Below are positions 22,843 to 34,500 of a DNA stretch of 64,000 nt, in pieces. Source of the stretch: Theileria orientalis strain Shintoku (lineage: Eukaryota; Apicomplexa; Aconoidasida; Piroplasmida; Theileriidae). Numbering within the stretch: the stretch's first letter is position 1; each line of letters begins with the position of its first letter. A program made the position numbers and the translations under genes. The notes below the pieces were generated by a model. That model did not search any database and had not been told where the DNA came from. It was given only the letters and a program-made list of their open reading frames with translations. The stretch lies in the NCBI RefSeq assembly GCF_000740895.1, contig NC_025260.1, forward strand, positions 2,212,001 through 2,276,000, given 5' to 3'.

Positions 22843-24943
22843 TTAGTCGAACCTTGGAGTCGATACTGCGTTGTCGCCTTGTGGGTTTGCGTTTTGCTCT
22901 TCCTTGCTGAACCACACTTTCCCCTCGACGTCGACGAACTTGTTAGGGTCGGTTGTTCTCTGAGGCTGCTGCTGCTGCTGAGGTGGGTAATAATTTTCAG
23001 CGTCAGGTCCCCAGGGGTTATTGTCTTCAGTGACGTACACCGGGTGATAGTCTTTAACAGCTTTCTCTCCATATAAGTTGTTACACGAATAAAAGACCAA
23101 TTGACTAAAAGATTGTTAAGATAATCTGGGTAATACAACTTACAATACAACGTATCTGAACGCCTCCCGAGGACTAAATTCCGGCTTCATCAGCATCGCC
23201 AGGTTCATTAAAAATTCTTTAAACAGTGCATAATTCAATTTACCATCATATCCATATTCACATACTAAATTATAGATTAGCCGATCAATAGTTACTAGTT
23301 AAAATAGACAGTTACTAAATAGCCTAACAAACTAGCTAAAAATTCTAATAAATAAATAACTAAATGCTCTAATAAATAAATAAATAGCCAAATAAACAAA
23401 TAAATAACTGCAATATTGAATACCCTTGTTGTAGGCTTGTTTCGCCTTCGGCGCATCGTCTGGGCCTGATGGAGGCTCCGTTTCAGTCAGCCCAAAGTCC
23501 ACGCAGAATAGTATCAGCTGCTCCTCCCCGAGCACAAACTCTCCGTCAACGCACTCTTCATCCTTGTATACGCAAAACATTGAAAATAGCTTCACTTCAA
23601 CCTCCGTTTCCAGCAGGAGCATCTGCTGATTTTTTTGAGCTCTGGCCTTCAAGTGCGCCTGCCTTTCGAGCTGCTCATTTGCTTCACTCAATTTCTGCGA
23701 CATCTGCTCCCTTTCCGACTTCAAGTCGCTTATCCGCTGTTCGGCGCTAGTCTTGTAATCCTCGTACTGACGATTCACGGACTCCAACTCCACCTGCGCC
23801 TTCCCCAATTCCAGCTTCTGTGCTGCCAATTCATCATTCAGGCTGCTCTTTTCAGATTCCAGCCTGCTCAGCTTAACCATGTAGCTCGACTCCATGTCGT
23901 TCCTCAGGTTTATCTCCCTCTCCAGGCTGTCCTGTAGGGCCTTGGAGTCGTTTAGCAAATTCTGCTCCCTGAGCACGTCAAGCAACCTCCTGACCAACTC
24001 CGGGTCGAAAGAGGAGCTCTGCCCGGGTTGCAGGCCGCTCGTTTTCCTTGACAGATCCGAAGTCCCTCCCATGCTTCGGCTGGGCATTTTCCCTGCTGAG
24101 CTCAACTTTCTCAGGAACTCCTTCGTCTCCTCCTGCTTTATGCCCTCGAGTGTTTCTGAAAAGTCCTTCGTCTCTAGTTTCCTCGGGCTGTCGTAGACCT
24201 TTCCATTATTTGTGTCCACTATCAGCCCGTCATCATTGTATATGACTCCGTCCAAATTCTTCGAGGACGTTCTCGAGGAAGAACCAAACTTCTTGAAGCT
24301 CGGATTCTTGTCAAGATTCAGATCAAAGTTGGTCTCAGCATCCTCGTTTGCCAGGGCCTGCGCGTTTGCGACGACTGTGTTCAGGACTGCGTTAAAGGCG
24401 TACTGCTCATTAATGTGCTGCACAGATGCGCGGTACTTCGAGAGCAGAAACAAGGCCAGAAGAAACTGCTCAAAATCTAAAAACACATGTTTGCGAATGT
24501 AAACCTACCTAGTTGGCCGCTGTTAGGGTTCGCTTTCTGGAGTATATAATTTAAAATGTCCTCCTTTTTTCGAGAATTTTGAAAATTTGGAAATAGACCA
24601 AAATTATCCACCTAAAAATGAAGTGAATAAAATCATTTAATCAGAGTGTGCTTCTTTTTATATATTTGTGTAAACTAACGAGATTTTCGAAAGAAGTATG
24701 GGACATGAACGATTGTTCCGAAAGCCTGTTAAAAACATCCTCCAGAGGTCTGTGTAGCTTCCATGGCATAAAAATCGTTGTTCCATTGGCTACGTCATCC
24801 AAAGTATAAGCGTTCTTGCCAAAAGCTGAACCAAACAAATGGTCTTCGCGTATCGATCTTGAGTAGTCGCTTGTGTGAGTCTCCCTAGAATCTAAGATAA
24901 TCTCCTTAAGCTTGCATTCTAATCTATTCAAATTATTATCCAT
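22843..24943 (-). CDS. EF-hand/p25-alpha-like protein with long coiled coil
   Basis: Five exons (24943-24680, 24611-24509, 24476-23424, 23294-23144, 23104-22843) give 610 residues. Near residues 60-140 a helical repeat reads PLEDVFNRLSEQSFMSH then RKKEDILNYILQKANPNSGQ and LDFEQFLLALFLL, the spacing of a degenerate EF-hand or p25-alpha unit. A second such unit appears after exon 4 starts (IDRLIYNLVCEYGYDGKL, then LFKEFLMNL). Between them lies about 150 residues of coiled coil (LEREINLRNDMESSY through QEREQ-type heptads). The tail has a Gln run encoded by CTG/CAG-type triplets and ends TPRFD. It is probably cytoskeletal or structural; the exact family is not recognised. The intron at 23423-23295 carries AAAT-type repeats. 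Confidence 0.7.
23347..23409. repeat. AAAT-type tetranucleotide repeat in an intron
   Basis: The intron at 23423-23295 of the coiled-coil gene contains repeated TAAATAAA and AATAAATAA units interrupted by ACT and GCT. It resembles a simple microsatellite. Confidence 0.7.
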
Positions 24944-25356
24944 TTTTATCAAAAACAATTCAAAATAGAGGAATATACTGTTTGAAATAACGACTAGTTG
25001 TTAATGGGTTTCAAAGAATGGAAAAAAAGAGCAATTAAAAATACAAAGGCATTAGAGTGCATAGATTAAATAAAACGATTATAAGTACAATTATCAATAA
25101 TTGATAAGAAACAAATTCAAATAAACGTGTGTAAAATAAATATACAATAAGTTTCGTGATGTATTTTGGTATACAACAATTAGTTAGTTACACATTGCAA
25201 TTAATCAGACACAAAATAAAATTAAAAGAAAAGTCAGATTCATTACATAAATTATATTATAATATAAACTACTTTTGTTAAGTATAAAATTCATGGAACC
25301 TACCTCATAATATCGGTGTTTCATGGACTAATTTATGTATAATATATTTTATATTC
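24944..25356. other. divergent intergenic region between coiled-coil and mitochondrial genes
   Basis: 413 bp of very AT-rich sequence between two genes transcribed apart. It holds both 5' UTRs and promoters. No gene or structured element is apparent. Confidence 0.6.
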
Positions 25357-27660
25357 ATGTTTAAATTTATATTTCCACAAAGTAGAAATACATTTCACGG
25401 TTTAAAATATCTATCCACTACTCATAGATATTATCGCACTAAATATAGGAAGAAGGTTAGCATCGAATTGAACAAACCGTCGATTTATGAGGATAGAAGA
25501 ACAGCGCCAAGTAAACTTCTTAAGGCAAACCTGTTTACTCCAGAATCGGCGGGATACAGAGAGTTGTCGATGCTCTGTTTCTGGATAGTAAACTATGGAT
25601 ACGCAGATTACTCAATACTAACGAGATACGTCCAATGTGCAACAGATAATATTAGGAAGTTGAAGATAAAGAGCATAGCACTCATATTCCACGCAGTTTC
25701 TAAGTATTTGTACGATAATGATATAACACTGGTAGAATCTGATAAGATTGAGGACCCAGAAACGGAGAATAAAAACAGACAGATGTTAATTGGTAGGTGT
25801 GTACAGATGATAGTTAACGCATCACAGCTCATGCCGAACCTATTCGTGAATGCAGTTCCAAAGGACCTGGGAATGATATCGCTTTCAATAATAAACATAT
25901 ATCAAATGTTTATGAATGAGTGTAACGTTGAAACAGTTAATAGCATAAGTATTGACACAAACTCTAGTGAAAAAGCTGACAAAAATACAAAATCGCAGTC
26001 AGAAAACATAAAAAGAATTAATAGTATAGTAAATAAATTACTTCAAAGACTATCGCAAGAAATAATACCTAAGCTGCCATTCTGCGAATTAGATGAGTTT
26101 GCAGCATACGCAAAGGCGTTCTCGAAAGTTAACACAGATTGGTCAAGCCACTTTATGAGAGAATTATCGCATGAAACATCGAGTCTGTTGATGGATAAGA
26201 TAGAGGACCTGGAAATGCTGGCAAGGAATAAGTTCGTAGGGGAGGACCTGATAGAGCAGTTGAATAAGCTGCCAAGGGACCTGGCGACGATAACATGTAC
26301 ACTTTCAAAATCGAACACAAGCGACACTAAGTTTTGGGAAAGATCAGGGAAGGTGACGAGTCTGCTGCTGAAGATGAAGAATAAAGGGTACGGAATCAGA
26401 GAGCTGGACATAACAACACTGACGCTGCTGTGCACGTCAATGAGTAGACACGTTGATGTGAGGCCGATAGTAGAAGAGATGCTAAGCGTACTGCCATCTA
26501 CAAAATTGGAATCAACCGTAAAAAATGAGGTCAATTCAGGTATACTGGTTGGATTTAGTACCAGCATAAGGAATCTGAAAGATGAAGTGCTCGCAGAGAA
26601 GTTTTTAAAAAAACTGAACACAAAGGAGCTGATCAACATGAATACGAGGCTAGTGTCGCAATTTATAGTAACCTTTGGGAGGAGTGGATTAACGGGAAAC
26701 ACAGAAGTAAGAGACGGGATAATATCACTGCTGGACAACGAGTTGGAAGGACAAATGTTAACCTCAATCTATATATCAAGAAAAGCATTGAATGTTCCAG
26801 TGAACAGAGTAATTGAGTTGTGCAAAAGGCTGTCAGCAAGTCTTAATGATGTTGAAACAACTACTCTGGTGAGCATCTTGATGAGCAGTATAGACTTAGT
26901 ACAAACTGGCTGCCACAGTGGTACCAATAATATCTGCGATGAAGTTAGAAGCATGTGCAACCAAGTAATAGAAGTGTTAAGCAGCAGAGTTGACCAGATA
27001 CCACTAAAAATGACGCTGCCGTTGCTTTCATTGGTTCTGAATGCCTTCGGAGGCAGTACAGTGCTAATAAGTAGATTGTGTAAGAAGATAGATGAAAATT
27101 TTAACGATTTTGACATTGTGGAGATGGTGTCCCTGACTAATGAAATAAGTTCAATGGGATTGAATGTAAATAAACTATTCAGCAAAAATATAATGAAAAT
27201 AAGAGGATCGGTAAGAGTAGAATTGGGCGATGACGTGGTGTATCAAATTGATTCGGAGAAAGGTGTTGAGTATGCTGATACCGCACCTTCTGAGTTTATG
27301 GATACTGCACCTACTGAGTATATTATGAGTGAAAAAAGTAACATAGACCGTGACACGGTCAGAACAGATACGAAAATAGATTTTGCCGAAAGAGATGAAA
27401 CTGAGACAGCTGTCATTGCAAAGTGCACGCTAGCGAAGGGCGAAGGTGTGAACATGTTGAACATAGAAGACTTTGAAGACGAATATGAACCGGAGAACAG
27501 CTTCGAGCTGACAAAGTACCCGTCAAGTGGGCAGAAACAGGAACTTAAGGGCAACGCGGAGGACAGCATTGAGTCAAGGTCCCTCAAGGCTGTATCACGC
27601 AGCTCCACAACGGAGGAGCTGAAGAGAGAATGGGCTAATTTGAGGCAAACCGTCCACTGA
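25357..27660 (+). CDS. probable mitochondrial helical-repeat protein
   Basis: A single exon encodes 767 residues. The N-terminus (MFKFIFPQSRNTF then THRYYRTKYRKK) is basic, aromatic and free of acidic residues, as expected of a mitochondrial targeting sequence. The body is nearly all alpha-helical, with recurring units of about 35-40 residues such as LKIKSIALIFHAVSKYL, ELDEFAAYAKAFSKV and LRNLKDEVLAEKFLKKL-like segments. This looks like the heptatricopeptide or FASTK-like repeats of apicomplexan mitochondrial RNA-binding proteins, which often stabilise fragmented mitochondrial rRNA. No RAP domain is visible at the C-terminus, which is instead acidic and polar (DEYEPENSFELT). The family call is therefore inference. 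It converges with the NFACT gene with 229 bp between stops. Confidence 0.65.
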   Translation: MFKFIFPQSRNTFHGLKYLSTTHRYYRTKYRKKVSIELNKPSIYEDRRTAPSKLLKANLFTPESAGYRELSMLCFWIVNYGYADYSILTRYVQCATDNIRKLKIKSIALIFHAVSKYLYDNDITLVESDKIEDPETENKNRQMLIGRCVQMIVNASQLMPNLFVNAVPKDLGMISLSIINIYQMFMNECNVETVNSISIDTNSSEKADKNTKSQSENIKRINSIVNKLLQRLSQEIIPKLPFCELDEFAAYAKAFSKVNTDWSSHFMRELSHETSSLLMDKIEDLEMLARNKFVGEDLIEQLNKLPRDLATITCTLSKSNTSDTKFWERSGKVTSLLLKMKNKGYGIRELDITTLTLLCTSMSRHVDVRPIVEEMLSVLPSTKLESTVKNEVNSGILVGFSTSIRNLKDEVLAEKFLKKLNTKELINMNTRLVSQFIVTFGRSGLTGNTEVRDGIISLLDNELEGQMLTSIYISRKALNVPVNRVIELCKRLSASLNDVETTTLVSILMSSIDLVQTGCHSGTNNICDEVRSMCNQVIEVLSSRVDQIPLKMTLPLLSLVLNAFGGSTVLISRLCKKIDENFNDFDIVEMVSLTNEISSMGLNVNKLFSKNIMKIRGSVRVELGDDVVYQIDSEKGVEYADTAPSEFMDTAPTEYIMSEKSNIDRDTVRTDTKIDFAERDETETAVIAKCTLAKGEGVNMLNIEDFEDEYEPENSFELTKYPSSGQKQELKGNAEDSIESRSLKAVSRSSTTEELKREWANLRQTVH

Positions 27661-27889
27661 AGTAACATTTTTAATGTGGTCATTTAATCAATTTATTAAC
27701 AGCATAGTTATACTCATCAAGAAAATACACTTGTTGGTATGCGTGTCTTAACTGAATCTTATAAAATTCAACACACCTAAATGCAGGTGTTGGTATGTGT
27801 GTTCTAAACGACGTAGCCAACATTTAACAGATCATAGTTTACAATATTTAACACAAAGCACGGTTTACAGTGGTCAGCATAAACTACGT

Positions 27890-30041
27890 TTACGACTTAG
27901 AAAAGGGAACGGGAGAGGCCTGAGTCCTGACCTTGTGGTCACTTATCACCTTGGCGCCACGCTCAGGGCTGCCAATGACCGTCTTGAATTCCTCAACGAG
28001 CACCGCGCCGAGCAGGGAGTGCTTTTCCTTCCGAACCTTCGCAATGTCGGCGACAACCACCTCGACGTTCGCCAGCTGCCTGTTCTTGGACATGAAGGAG
28101 GCGACGTCGGCAGCGATCTGCACCGAGTGCTCGTCGTTGGCGTAGTTGCGCAGAATCACGTGGGCGCCCGGGCAGTCCTTGGTGTGCAGCCACAAGTCGC
28201 CCTTCTGCCTGAGCTCGTGGGTGACCACCTCATTCTGCTTGGCGTTCTTGCCGACGATGAGGACCGGTGAGTCCTCCCGGTCGTTGATCGCCACGCTCAT
28301 TATCCTGCCAACCTTGGTGGTCTTCTTCTGCACCTTGGTCTCCCTCGCCTCCCGCAGTTTCTTCTTCTTGGCCGCAGCCTTGTAAGCAACGAGGTCACTG
28401 ATCATGAGAATCTGTTCGTGAAAGTCCTCCAAATTCTGCACAAAAGGTCACTAACAGCAAGTAAAACACGCAATAGACTAATCACAGGTAATATTACTCT
28501 AAAATGGAGCACATGACAATGCACGCAATGGGTATTAAACGTATAAAAAGTATTTTCATGTGCAATGTGTTTGCTCAATTACCTCTAGTTTCTTCGGGTC
28601 CCTGGATACGCTTATGTTCTCGATTGCGATTTGGTAGTCTTCTATACCCTCGAGCTTTTCGTTAAGAACCGCCAACTTCTCTTCGTTTCCTTCCTTTTCG
28701 CTGACCGCAGCGGAGGCCTCCAACCTCCGTTTCAGATCCTTTGCCATATCGAGAGTCTTCTCAATGAGTCTGTTTAGCCTATAGGCTGGACTCAGAGAAC
28801 CGAATATGTCGTAAACCTGCCTAATCAGGTCCTCGTAGTGGCCTAAATATATTAGTACATGGCCGTCTCATTTTTGTCTCAATAAGACCACCAGTTAACA
28901 TTGTGTCGTGGACTAGTACGTGTAAGTATATGGTTTGTATCTATGAATACGGTTATATATGCCTGTGTTCATGTTTTAAAATGTGTAAATAAGGGTATCT
29001 TTATGTGTAATAATATTTAAATGGTAAATACAAAATACCGTCGTTTTCTAGTGTCGACTTCACTTTCTTTATAAATTGTTCGTAAAAATGATTCACATCT
29101 GGTATTTTGTAAAAATATGATCCTGGATCCACTTCTGACTCCTTGCAGAGGCCGCTGATGAAATTGTAGTCTAGGCCCTCGTACACACTCAGAAATGCTT
29201 TAATCACACTCGTGTTGTTGTAACTCTTAAAATTAGTTATGAACTCTTTGAACGTCTCGTCTGCTCTCGGTATTAGCTTTTTAGGCTCCTTTATTTGCAA
29301 CTTCTTTCCCACGTCTTCGTTATCTTTCAGCTCATCCTCAAGTAAACATTCCGAACTTCCAAGCACTATCTGATCAGTGTTATCGACCAGCAGCATCTTA
29401 TTTGTTCTTTCTGAGACTATAACAATCTTGTACAGCACATTCTCCATATTCGTGGCATCTGCGAAGTCGATTTGAATGATACTCCTGAATGCATACGGCG
29501 TGTGCATTCCTGACACCCTGAGCCCAGTCAACCCCGATAACACGTGCTCAAAATAGTCTAAACTTCTTTCGGTCACGCCCCTGTATGGCGATGTGCAGGT
29601 TGGATAGAGCGGGAAGTAGTTCGGGCTGAAGCACAAACACGCCGACTCGCCCCTTTCATAGCCCCTGAAGTGCAATATTGCATTATCCAGGTTCTTCTCC
29701 TTTTCAACTATCGTGCAGCCTATGAACGTCGCCTTCCTCAAAACTGCGTTCAACTCCTTTACGTATTTGCTTAGGGTTGGATACGACCTCAAATTCATGT
29801 TTTTCCTCAGAAACGAATCCTGGCTGGCATTCAAGGGTATGGAGTCATTTCTTATATGATCAAAGTTGTTTACAATCTTTTCTGCTATTTCCCTTGGAAA
29901 CTGCGATTTTAGTCCAAAATCTGAGAATTTTCTTATCGATTTCACACCCAAGTGGGTGGGATGCTTATAACTGACGAAATGGTACCTCGTTAATCTACAC
30001 AGCACTCTCGACATCATAAGAACAATCAATATAATCTTCAT
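27890..30041 (-). CDS. NFACT-family (RqcH/FbpA-like) protein with apicoplast-type leader
   Basis: Three exons (30041-29039, 28842-28583, 28435-27890) give 602 residues, every junction in frame. Residues 1-15 are a hydrophobic signal (MKIILIVLMMSRVLC) followed by about 30 basic, Ser/His-rich residues, a bipartite apicoplast-leader pattern. Exon 1 is an NFACT-N domain: FRGYERGESACLCF, YFEHVLSGLTGLRVSGM and SERTNKMLLVDN fit RqcH/FbpA. Exon 2 and the start of exon 3 form the middle coiled coil. Exon 3 is the NFACT-R domain, with VGKNAKQNEVVTHELRQKGD and LWLHTKDCPGAHVILRN. RqcH/Rqc2 proteins bind peptidyl-tRNA on split large ribosomal subunits and add Ala tails. The position aligning with the Asp-Arg pair of RqcH reads Phe-Arg (YAFRSII). 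EIPR1 ends only 39 bp upstream of the start. Confidence 0.88.
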
Positions 30042-30080
30042 AATAGTACACTAATCTATGATTCAACAGTCAATTATCTA

Positions 30081-31343
30081 TCAGGTCAGCATCGACTTCA
30101 ACGACCCTGGTACCATTTCAACTCTCAGACCACAGGAAAGCAACGAGCAGTATAACCATGGGTCGTCCTGGCTCCAGCAAATATCGCTCTAAATAATCAG
30201 TGAAGATCATGTCTATCAATCAACTTAACTAGTAACTTACACAAGAAATGTTTTTGGGTGTGAGTGTCTCAAACCTATTCTCCTTCACGTGCAGGAACGA
30301 GCCTCCAGCTCCGCAGCTCAACAGCAGCTGATCGTTATAATGATTGTATTCAAGTCGCTTAATCCAGTGTCCGTGTCCAAAATTTACTGTGTCGGAAGGC
30401 TTTGAAGTATTTCTTAGGTCCCAAAACAGAATCAGAGTATCCTCGCCCGTACTCACGAGTTCGTTTGGCATATTTGGGTTAAAACTCAGGTCAAGTATGG
30501 TCCCCTTATGCCAGGGTGCGGACTTAACATTCAATCTAGACTTACTGTCCTGTCTAAGATCTATGAGTTCAAACACACTATCCGTGCTCAAAGCAAAAAC
30601 GTCTTTGTTATGAGGGTCAAATTTCCCGGTGGTGAATGAATTTGAGTACTTATCAGATTGATCCTTCGCGTAATCAAGAGTCAGTTCCTCCTATAAGATT
30701 TATTGTACTCATTTGTAGAGCAGCTTACCTCAAAATTGCTCATCACATACAGGCGTTCTCTTGTAACAACTGAAAACCTGCTTGAATCACAAGTTGAATG
30801 AGGATCCAGAGACAATCTAAATACGAAAATATTAGTTTATCACAACTTTACCTTTTAATATTCACAAATTTTTGATTTATTTTATTTCCAGTGGTATAAT
30901 CGTTAGGGTTATTTAGTGAATCATTATCTACCTTCAAAATGGTCAGAAAGGAGCCTTTAAAATTCCAATTAAACTGATATTAGTTGAAACAAACCGTTTT
31001 CAGATTTATATTTGAATGAAACCAGTAATTGTGTTATATTTTCATTAGAATAAAAGTCAACTAGTTGTTCGACTGGTGGAACGTTTGTTGAAAGGGTAGA
31101 TTTGTGGAATGACGAGGATTCCTGGTCAAAATCGACCAAACACACCTAAAAACTCTAAATAAAGCTGGCAACAAATACGCTGTTTGATTCCGAGTTTTCA
31201 AACGTCCCAAGTGCAAATCTGTGTTTATTCCGCTTATGACTAGAAAGTGACACGACTGACTTAGAAGGCTTATCTAACGAATACAGACAATGTGCTTCAG
31301 CTTTGTTTGCTGTTTCAACGATGGAAGGATTAAGTATCTGCAT
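30081..31343 (-). CDS. EIPR1: EIPR1/TSSC1-type WD40 protein
   Basis: Six exons (31343-31179, 31145-30995, 30954-30852, 30816-30729, 30690-30241, 30188-30081) give 354 residues. Diagnostic blocks are in family order: the start ANKAEAHCLYSLDK with HRFALGTF, then KGTILDLSFNPNMPNELVS, FWDLRNTSKPSD, HWIKRLEYNHYNDQLLLSCG, and the last exon DICWSQDDPWLYCSLLSCG. The last matches the V-D-W-S-x-x-D-P-W-L-F end of EIPR1. EIPR1 binds the EARP and GARP tethers and helps recruit cargo and tether to endosomes and dense-core vesicles. A GARP/EARP core subunit gene, VPS53, is 4 kb downstream in this window. Confidence 0.88.
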
Positions 31344-31589
31344 AAAAAATATTTTATATCCAAGTCTTCCATACATATGAATGTGTGGGCACACTTCATG
31401 AAATTAATCACGTGTGCATCATCCGGCCAATAGATTACATTCAGCTCACTGTGTTTTATTTATGGTCCACATTGCGTTCGTTTCAGAGCCCTTCGCCAGC
31501 CCTAATCAAATATGAATACAATGTTATTGTTAATATCGTTGTCGTTGCCGTCAATATTATATGTATACACTGCAAATAACCCATGTTAT

Positions 31590-34500
31590 CTAAATATCCT
31601 CCATACCTGCTCCTTTCATGACATTCAGCTCTGCGGCGACACCGTCTGCGTGCGCGAGCGCGTTGAAGGCTGAGCTGGGACTGTTTACTTTGCAACACAC
31701 TGAGTCGTTGCCGCTGCTCCAGGCCACAACTGCCAGCTTTGGGAACGACTTCGAAATTACTTGCACGAATATGTTCAGGAACTTCAGGTCTCCCTCCAGC
31801 TCATCCACTGCTATCTTCAGGACTGCCGGGTTCCCTGCCGCCTCCTCCTTGTATTCAAACTCGTCGTAACTCTTTCCCTGGAGACTTTCAACAACAACCC
31901 CGGCCTTTAGCTTAGCCAGGTTCGACAGTCTCTTCTGATGTGCCTTTCCAGCACCAACCTAAAAATCAATTTATCTAATTGTTATCCTTGTTATAATCAG
32001 TAATAAATCTATCCTTGTTATAAGCATTAATGTAGCTATCCTTGTTATAAGCATTAATGTAGCTATGTGTGTAATCATTAATAAAGCTATGTGTGTAATC
32101 ATTAATAAAGCTATGTGTGTAATCAGTAATGATGAAGCTCCTAAGACCATAACATTGTTTCAAACGTACCTGTTTATCAATCAACTCTTCAAACCTTTTC
32201 AGCAATTTCCTCTTGGATAAAAGCGGCAGTGTTTTATGCACTTCCACTGCTCCTCTCAGTGCCGTCAATTTAATCATGTTCTCATTTGCGTTTTGAGCTG
32301 CCACTGCTGTGTCTTCCTTAGTGTAGTTTATCGGCTTCAGACTCATCTCCAAATCGTCCAGGGTCCTTACAAATGCCTCAAAGTCCTCCTTGCTTTTATG
32401 GCACTGTTCATTTGTAATCATCGTCAGTCTTCTAACTCCCTTAGAAATTCCCTCTTCTCCGATAACGGCAACGTCCTATAGACCGTCGTTTATTTACACA
32501 TTAATATTAGCACAAACACCAATCAATCTAGTACATACTACAATGAACGTGTGCAAATACGTATATAATACCATAAATAGCTGTTAGGCTATGCACATTT
32601 GCATATTTGAATAAAATACCTCTATTGTTTTTGTGTTTGACAGGTGCGTTCCTCCGCATACTTCTGTTGATGTTAGTTCTCCGTTGAAGTCAGTGTGGCC
32701 CATGTCCACGTTCACTACTCTCACTACCTCAGGGTATTTTTCATCAAAGTTTGCTCTGATTCCCGGGATTTCAAGGGCCTGCTTGTATTCAATCTCCTTG
32801 GTTCTAACTGTCGCTTCCGCTCTTACAAAGTCCTTCATCCTCTCTTCTATCTTCACTATCAACTCCTCCGGCAGTGCTCCATTGTAAGAGTAGTCGAACT
32901 TTAGCTTTTCATCGTCCAGCTGCGACCCTCTCTGGTACGTACTCTGATCCAGCACTTCTCTCAACACAAAGTTTAATATGTGCGTCGCTGTGTGATTACA
33001 TGCCGCCTTCACCCTCCTCTTATAGTCAACTGACAAGTGTTTTACTCCGCCAACCTCAGCCGATCCATTTTCTACAAAATGAAATTTCCATTTGTAATAC
33101 ATAAAATGTTATTTGTGGTTATATATTTTATCATCTATTAGTTCGTGCAAACGTTATACATAGTGTAAGTTAATCATACCTTCTGACGTGCAAAAGTGAA
33201 TCACCAGGCCTGACATCTTATAAACTCGCAACACCTTCAAGTCATCTACATGGCCTGTGTCGTACACCTGCCCACCTCCCTCTGCGTAGAACGGCGTTCT
33301 GTCAAACACCAGCCCGAACACGTCCCCTGGCGCATAATCCAACCTATCGTACACTCCCTCTTCCGTCAATATTGACACCAATTTAGCTTCATATTTTTTG
33401 TCTACTGGGTTCAGGCTGTCCCAGTCATACTTTAGAGCGTCGTCGGTGTACTTGTTTCCTGATGACGTCAACGCCGCGTCTATTTTGTCTGCCGACAGGC
33501 TTTTCAGCAGATTGTCGCACTTCGACTCCAGACTTCCGTCATCCCTCACTACTCTTCCTTCCGATTTTTCCTGGTGTAGCTTCAACTCCTGGTTGTATCC
33601 TTCCACATCCACGCTCAGGCCCAATTCTTTCGACATCAGCACCGTCAAGTCCAGAGGAAACCCGTACGACTGATACAACAGGAACGCATCTGTTCCTGTC
33701 AGCTGCTTATTTGTACACTTTTCTGCCATCTTCTTAAACTTTTCAACCCCCTTGCCCAGCGTCACCAGAAACAACTTCTCCTCGTCCAGGATTACACTTT
33801 TGATGTCCTCTTCGTACTCCTTAAGGTTCTGGTATGCGTCTCCCAGCTGACTTGACACACACGGCACTAGTTTATGCAAAAACGGCTCCGTCGTTCCCAG
33901 ATAGTCTCTGCAGTATCTTACTGCTCTCCGTAGTATTCTCCTCAGCACGTACCCTCTTCCCTCATTACTCGGGTACACTCTATCCGCAATTGCTATCGAC
34001 AGGCATCTGATGTGGTCTGAAACCACTCTGTATGCCACATCCAGCGGTGTTGAACCACCCGTGTACGCTTCCAGCTTCGGCAACAGCTGATTTATGTATA
34101 ATATTAAATCATGTAAAAGGTCCGAGTCGTAGTTCGAGTTACTTCCTCTCAGAATTGCGCACAGCCTCTCCAGACCCATGCCCGTATCTACGCATGGCTT
34201 TGGCAGCTTCTCCAGCTTCCCGTCCTTGTTTCTGTTGTACTGCATAAAGACCAGATTCCACAACTCGACCACCTTCGGGTCGTCCATGTTCACCAGGCTT
34301 GAGGCGTCTCTGTTGCCCACGTGGTCATAGTGTATCTCTGTGCAAGGTCCACAGGGCCCTGTGTCTGCCATCTCCCAGAAATTTTCCTTCTGGCCAAAGG
34401 GCAGTATCTTGCTGCTCGGCAGGTACTTAGTCCACAAATCTCTCGACTCCAAGTCTGCCGGGCAATTGTCATTGCCTCCGAAGTATGTTACATACAACCT

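Noticed and set aside
27720..27830. Imperfect inverted repeat around AACACACCT and AGGTGTTG between two convergent genes
   Set aside because: Arms are short and imperfect; could be chance in a T/G-rich spacer.
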